A stretch of DNA of 6,417 bases from Candidatus Heimdallarchaeota archaeon (GTDB lineage: Archaea > Asgardarchaeota > Heimdallarchaeia > Heimdallarchaeales > Kariarchaeaceae): positions 1 through 6,417 of the forward strand of contig JAOUKW010000239.1 in assembly GCA_029882335.1 (NCBI GenBank), in the 5' to 3' direction. Position 1 is the first letter of the stretch. The number at the start of each line of letters is the position of its first letter. The notes below the pieces were generated by a model. That model was not told the origin of the DNA and made no database searches. It saw only the letters and a list, made by a program, of their open reading frames with translations. The position numbers were made by a program, and so were the translations under genes. This document shows positions 4,601 to 6,417 of the stretch, piece by piece.

Positions 4601-6417
4601 ATAATTTCTTTAATGTTATTGAATGGGGATTTGGATTTACAATAACTATCAGTAGAACATTTACCTTGCTAGATTTCATAACAGGAGGCGCAGGAGGTAG
4701 TTTAAATGCAATTGGTGCTTATATTGGTTTAGATGCAATTAGTATAACCATTGCATTCACATTAGGATTGGATGTAGTAAAACGGGCAGCAACGGCAAAT
4801 CAACCCGAAACTGGAAGTCTTACAATAACGGTAGGTATCAGTTTTACGGTTTCTTTAGGTATTGACATTGTTATTGCTCGGTTAGTATTAACAGGGACAT
4901 TGGCTATCGTTCTTACTTTACTTCAAGATTTGGTTGCACCTGCACCACTTAGAGTATTTATCTCAATCCAACTAATTATTACTGTTACCATTGGTTTTCT
5001 ATTCTGGGATTGGAATTTCGATTTCAGATGGTCACCAGATGGATATGAACCACCTTTGGGTAAGGAATTAACAGCTTCAAGTCCAGAACAAGCAGTACAA
5101 GAAGGGGCGATTGGAGGAGATACAGATGGAGATGGTCTTTCTGATGAGTATGAAAGAAGCGTTCCTGGTTTGAATATATACTCTGTAGATTCAGACGGAG
5201 ATCAACTAAGTGATAAATTTGAAACTCAAACACTTGGGACCAGTCCAACAAGCTGGGACACCGATCAAGATGGTTTAGGTGATTTTCAAGAATATACTTT
5301 AAAAACAGATCCATTGAAACCAGATACCGATTTTGATACATTAAATGATTATGAAGAACTAGTTATTTTAGGGACCAGTCCATTTTCTATGGATACCGAC
5401 CAAGATGGATTAGATGATTCTTACGAGGTAAATCATAGTTGGAATATGACTGGTATTACTGCATCTGTATCTAATATTAATATTGGAGGTTCATACTATA
5501 ACGATCGTACAGATCCACTCAATCCAGATACTGATGGAGATGGACTACTTGATGGTGAAGAAGGACCCCGAGGGATTTATTATGGGCCTGAATTATATTC
5601 TACTGATCCGGGAATGTATGGATATGTTCCTGATGATCCATTAATATTTAATGGTGGATATACTCATCCATTAGATAATGATACTGATGATGATTCTTAT
5701 TATCAATTATATGATGGTACAATGGCACCTGGTCAAAATATGTTTTTAATGGACATGAGTGATTATAGAGAAATTCATGGAATCGAAGTCATATTCATAG
5801 ATTCAGTAACTGGAGAACCACTACCACCATCAATTGTAAGAACAAATCCAACCAATCCAGATACTGATTTAGATACTGGAATTACACCAGCTGAAAGACA
5901 AAATCCAGATTCTGGATTATTTATTAATTCCGATGGATATGAATTATCTCGGAATCCACCAACTGATCCGTTAGATGCAGATGCTGATGATGATGGTTTA
6001 ATTGATGGATTAGAAGGTATGTTACGACCTGATTCACGTCATACTGATCCTAATAATGGAGATACAGATGGTGATAATCTAGGTGATCTTCAAGAAACAC
6101 AACTCGGTACAGATCCAAGAAATGTAGATACGGATAATGATGGAGTTACAGATGGAGATGAATTCTTCATCTATCATACCAATCCATTCTTAAAGGATAC
6201 CGATTCAGATGGACTAGAAGATGGAGAAGAATTATTTATTTACCATTCCAATCCATTTTTGAGAGATTCTGATAATGATGGTCTTACTGATTATCGAGAA
6301 GTATGGGTTTATTTTTCAAAACCTGTAGATGAAGATAGTGATAACGATGGTATTTCTGATTATGACGAAATAAACATTTACTATACAGATCCATTTGATG
6401 TGGATACTGATGATGAT
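1624..6417 (+). CDS. Giant secreted surface protein with C-terminal TSP3-like calcium-binding repeats, partial (3' end off the window)
   Basis: The frame is open from ATG at 1624 to the last base, at least 1598 codons with no stop. An in-frame TGA at 1591 bounds it upstream, and AAGTGA precedes the start. Order of parts: signal peptide (1-25); an alpha/beta-looking N-terminal region (about 26-280); long amphipathic helices (about 282-863); a hydrophobic, glycine- and aromatic-rich, probably beta-rich region (about 864-1136); a linker; then at least 15 DxDxDGxxDxxE-type repeats (1166 onward), a sixteenth beginning at the edge. I see no cysteine in the whole translation and at least 11 N-x-S/T sequons, both fitting an extracellular glycoprotein. 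TSP3-type repeats are known to bind calcium and form stiff stalks. The likely role is a cell-surface adhesin, S-layer-associated or matrix protein; no enzyme motif is certain. The membrane or wall anchor expected at the C-terminus is outside the window. The gene is divergent from the coiled-coil operon. Confidence 0.95.
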   Translation, partial: MKMKHSLTLTLFLLTLLFSNQVVLANNLGQNTENLIQYQQEQSHYYNYNEKLIQVIYSEYDPLSKNTANSIINSIGQLTPNIEGNIVNGYNDLQDVVKNTEFKINVYVYPSTFEGIVLDNTNTLLLWTDMSILLQQNSDVHHVFVTGNTNELLKYSLSKVYGSGDEKVDAKSLFMYALWTVSDILNNNYAAKYLSLGEDIKRASLKYFADNFNDFISRQINPQDPMGVENPATIQSRIDRFFDENPASVTKIVPEGYYFDEELKRDVSTDTNQIRTDGYGLDIFPIESASVSDFILQLLPLDSGLRGPVGGIVDALLKLLFDELGGALGLSGDTVDQIVQSFLQIPDFIGAISDGDSTRIKEFINNILPMLPIPQDLTKYIDLLIDGLFLLRGSQTDITNFISNAIVTITPNVTLGSFQLSDILNGLFTLGSSVFDKINNGGNIMDIIVNVFNEVIISNLTQSVFSNSTIFGLTPSEILSLGSKITTTIGMVINLINTQSIVGLVQEYGPTLLNVVFSELGISTVNSEIIMLGVSAILTAAGVIQDTTIEDVLIELVSKISTASNNTIVEQIGKVVQAIGNATESEITDIASFKNNVIDPLLNALDLNADFENAIKDIATLAVAISNAELNLDNTTTIVTLTANLLKGVGVLNNQHVDVISKVINYIGYIVNYIEHPTNFLNLLGLETDAPQNLQEAIPKLIKTIGNFVKSNLINDSSSEANDIINHISEGVALIVQLISEFQGNSLKGILLTLLQGATYTISQFTDINITAYVELAKAVFGQIVGLFDTPPTLEETLAIVSSLVPESILPASDLNTIVSLVLTLRDVFTNGFSTIFAQLTEWLIGLATDLITSLSSEIGGLLGNAATTLFEINLPLSIGPFSLFTIELSLGISPGFEFNTEKFSQMIVDLVFKGTTVFNGNMSPFEVFKEILSFFSIVPEFEARLEIKDFGSGENSFLSFMLESLGVQLSFSGYGFFKLLLFKFQNGSFNFDNFFNVIEWGFGFTITISRTFTLLDFITGGAGGSLNAIGAYIGLDAISITIAFTLGLDVVKRAATANQPETGSLTITVGISFTVSLGIDIVIARLVLTGTLAIVLTLLQDLVAPAPLRVFISIQLIITVTIGFLFWDWNFDFRWSPDGYEPPLGKELTASSPEQAVQEGAIGGDTDGDGLSDEYERSVPGLNIYSVDSDGDQLSDKFETQTLGTSPTSWDTDQDGLGDFQEYTLKTDPLKPDTDFDTLNDYEELVILGTSPFSMDTDQDGLDDSYEVNHSWNMTGITASVSNINIGGSYYNDRTDPLNPDTDGDGLLDGEEGPRGIYYGPELYSTDPGMYGYVPDDPLIFNGGYTHPLDNDTDDDSYYQLYDGTMAPGQNMFLMDMSDYREIHGIEVIFIDSVTGEPLPPSIVRTNPTNPDTDLDTGITPAERQNPDSGLFINSDGYELSRNPPTDPLDADADDDGLIDGLEGMLRPDSRHTDPNNGDTDGDNLGDLQETQLGTDPRNVDTDNDGVTDGDEFFIYHTNPFLKDTDSDGLEDGEELFIYHSNPFLRDSDNDGLTDYREVWVYFSKPVDEDSDNDGISDYDEINIYYTDPFDVDTDDD
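1699..2466 (+). other. N-terminal alpha/beta-like domain of unknown family in the giant protein
   Basis: Residues about 26-280 differ in style from the rest: they alternate short beta-like strands with helices. Clear strands are INVYVYP (104-110), NTLLLWTD (122-129) and HHVFVTGN (141-148), followed by helix-like ELLKYSLSKVYG. A parallel alpha/beta sheet is plausible. The His-His pair (141-142) before a strand ending in TGN resembles catalytic or ligand-binding loops in several alpha/beta folds, but I see no complete active site. It could be a binding or a degenerate peptidase-like domain; function unknown. Confidence 0.5.
2467..4212 (+). other. Long amphipathic helical region with a degenerate repeat
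   Basis: Residues about 282-863 are dominated by I, L, V at helical spacing with N, S, T, Q and few prolines or glycines at the breaks. A loose motif recurs: a short loop with a Pro, Asp or Asn-Thr, then a helix with I-I-x-L, then a second helix. Instances begin near residues 372 (PIPQDLTKYIDLL), 416 (GSFQLSDILNGLF), 472 (GLTPSEILSLGS), 520 (LGISTVNSEIIMLG), 629 (ELNLDNTTTIVTL), 765 (FTDINITAYVELA) and 810 (LPASDLNTIVSLVL). Spacings of about 44-56 residues, or about double that, suggest diverged helical-hairpin repeats. Eight of the sequons I found are near or in this region. No known repeat family is recognised. Confidence 0.5.
4213..5031 (+). other. Hydrophobic, probably beta-rich region before the repeat stalk
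   Basis: Residues about 864-1136 contain alternating hydrophobic/small patterns typical of beta strands, such as FSLFTIELSLGISPGFEF, LTITVGISFTVSLGIDIVI (from 1066) and VFISIQLIITVTIGFLF (1111-1127). A glycine-rich turn, TGGAGGSLNAIGAYIG, lies around 1020-1035. The segment ends with an aromatic cluster, FLFWDWNFDFRW (1125-1136). Parts are hydrophobic enough to be called membrane helices, for example 1087-1100, yet the region sits between two extracellular parts, so a buried beta sandwich, lipid-binding cavity or membrane-contacting sheet is equally possible. Confidence 0.45.
5119..6417 (+). repeat. Array of at least 15 TSP3-like calcium-binding repeats
   Basis: Repeat units begin at 5119, 5188, 5257, 5323, 5392, 5527, 5680, 5860, 5980, 6061, 6127, 6196, 6265, 6334 and, partially, 6403, all matching D-x-D-x-D-G-x-x-D-x-x-E more or less closely. 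Counting starts, 14 units are complete and a fifteenth begins at 6403. The basic unit is 22-23 residues, with a T/N-D/N/S-P turn about two thirds along. The units starting at 5392, 5527, 5680, 5860 and 5980 carry extra loops that stretch them to 27-60 residues. The one at 5680 is degenerate, lacking the second half of the loop. The last four full units are regular and share an F-x-I-Y/W-x-Y-like strand. The fold should bind one or more calcium ions per unit and form an elongated acidic stalk. The array continues past the window. Confidence 0.92.

Noticed and set aside
5024..5341. 105-codon minus-strand open frame
   Set aside because: It is antisense to the first calcium repeats; the repetitive GAT-rich sense strand removes stops from the opposite frame. 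Its leucine- and histidine-rich translation is an artefact.
5119..6417. Spaced repeats suggestive of a CRISPR array
   Set aside because: The periodicity is at protein level inside an open frame, DNA copies are diverged, and there are no unique spacers between identical repeats.

Overview
The window is very AT-rich and reads as part of a prokaryotic, most likely archaeal, genome. The archaeal reading rests on Shine-Dalgarno sites of the GGTGA/GGAGGT type, a candidate TATTTAAA box about 40 bp before the large gene, and an enormous cysteine-free, sequon-rich secreted protein. The mix of cytoplasmic coiled-coil plus winged-helix proteins and giant surface proteins with thrombospondin type-3-like repeats would fit an Asgard archaeon. 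That placement is an inference from style, not from a marker gene, and a low-GC bacterium is not excluded.

Layout: two minus-strand genes occupy the left end (1-1107). The upstream one (1107 to 379) encodes a 242-residue protein made of a long coiled coil followed by a winged-helix-like domain. Nine bases after its stop comes a second coiled-coil gene (369 to beyond base 1, partial). Their tight spacing and a ribosome-binding site embedded in the first stop codon indicate one operon. The first gene has no ATG, GTG or TTG at the expected place: a perfect GGAGGT sits 6 nt before an in-frame CTG.

A roughly 516-bp, extremely AT-rich non-coding stretch (1108-1623) separates this operon from a divergent gene. 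It holds candidate promoters for both sides, a 13-bp perfect direct repeat spaced 51 bp apart, and several short inverted repeats.

The rest of the window (1624-6417) is a single open reading frame of at least 1598 codons that runs off the right edge. It has a signal peptide, a small alpha/beta-looking N-terminal region, about 580 residues of amphipathic helices with a degenerate repeat, about 280 residues of hydrophobic, glycine- and aromatic-rich probable beta structure, and then at least 15 acidic calcium-binding type-3-like repeats that are still continuing at the edge. The likely picture is a giant extracellular or cell-surface protein with a calcium-rigidified stalk. The roughly 1,100 residues between signal peptide and stalk match no family I can name and are the most novel content here. 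There is no evidence in the sequence that the two divergent units work together.
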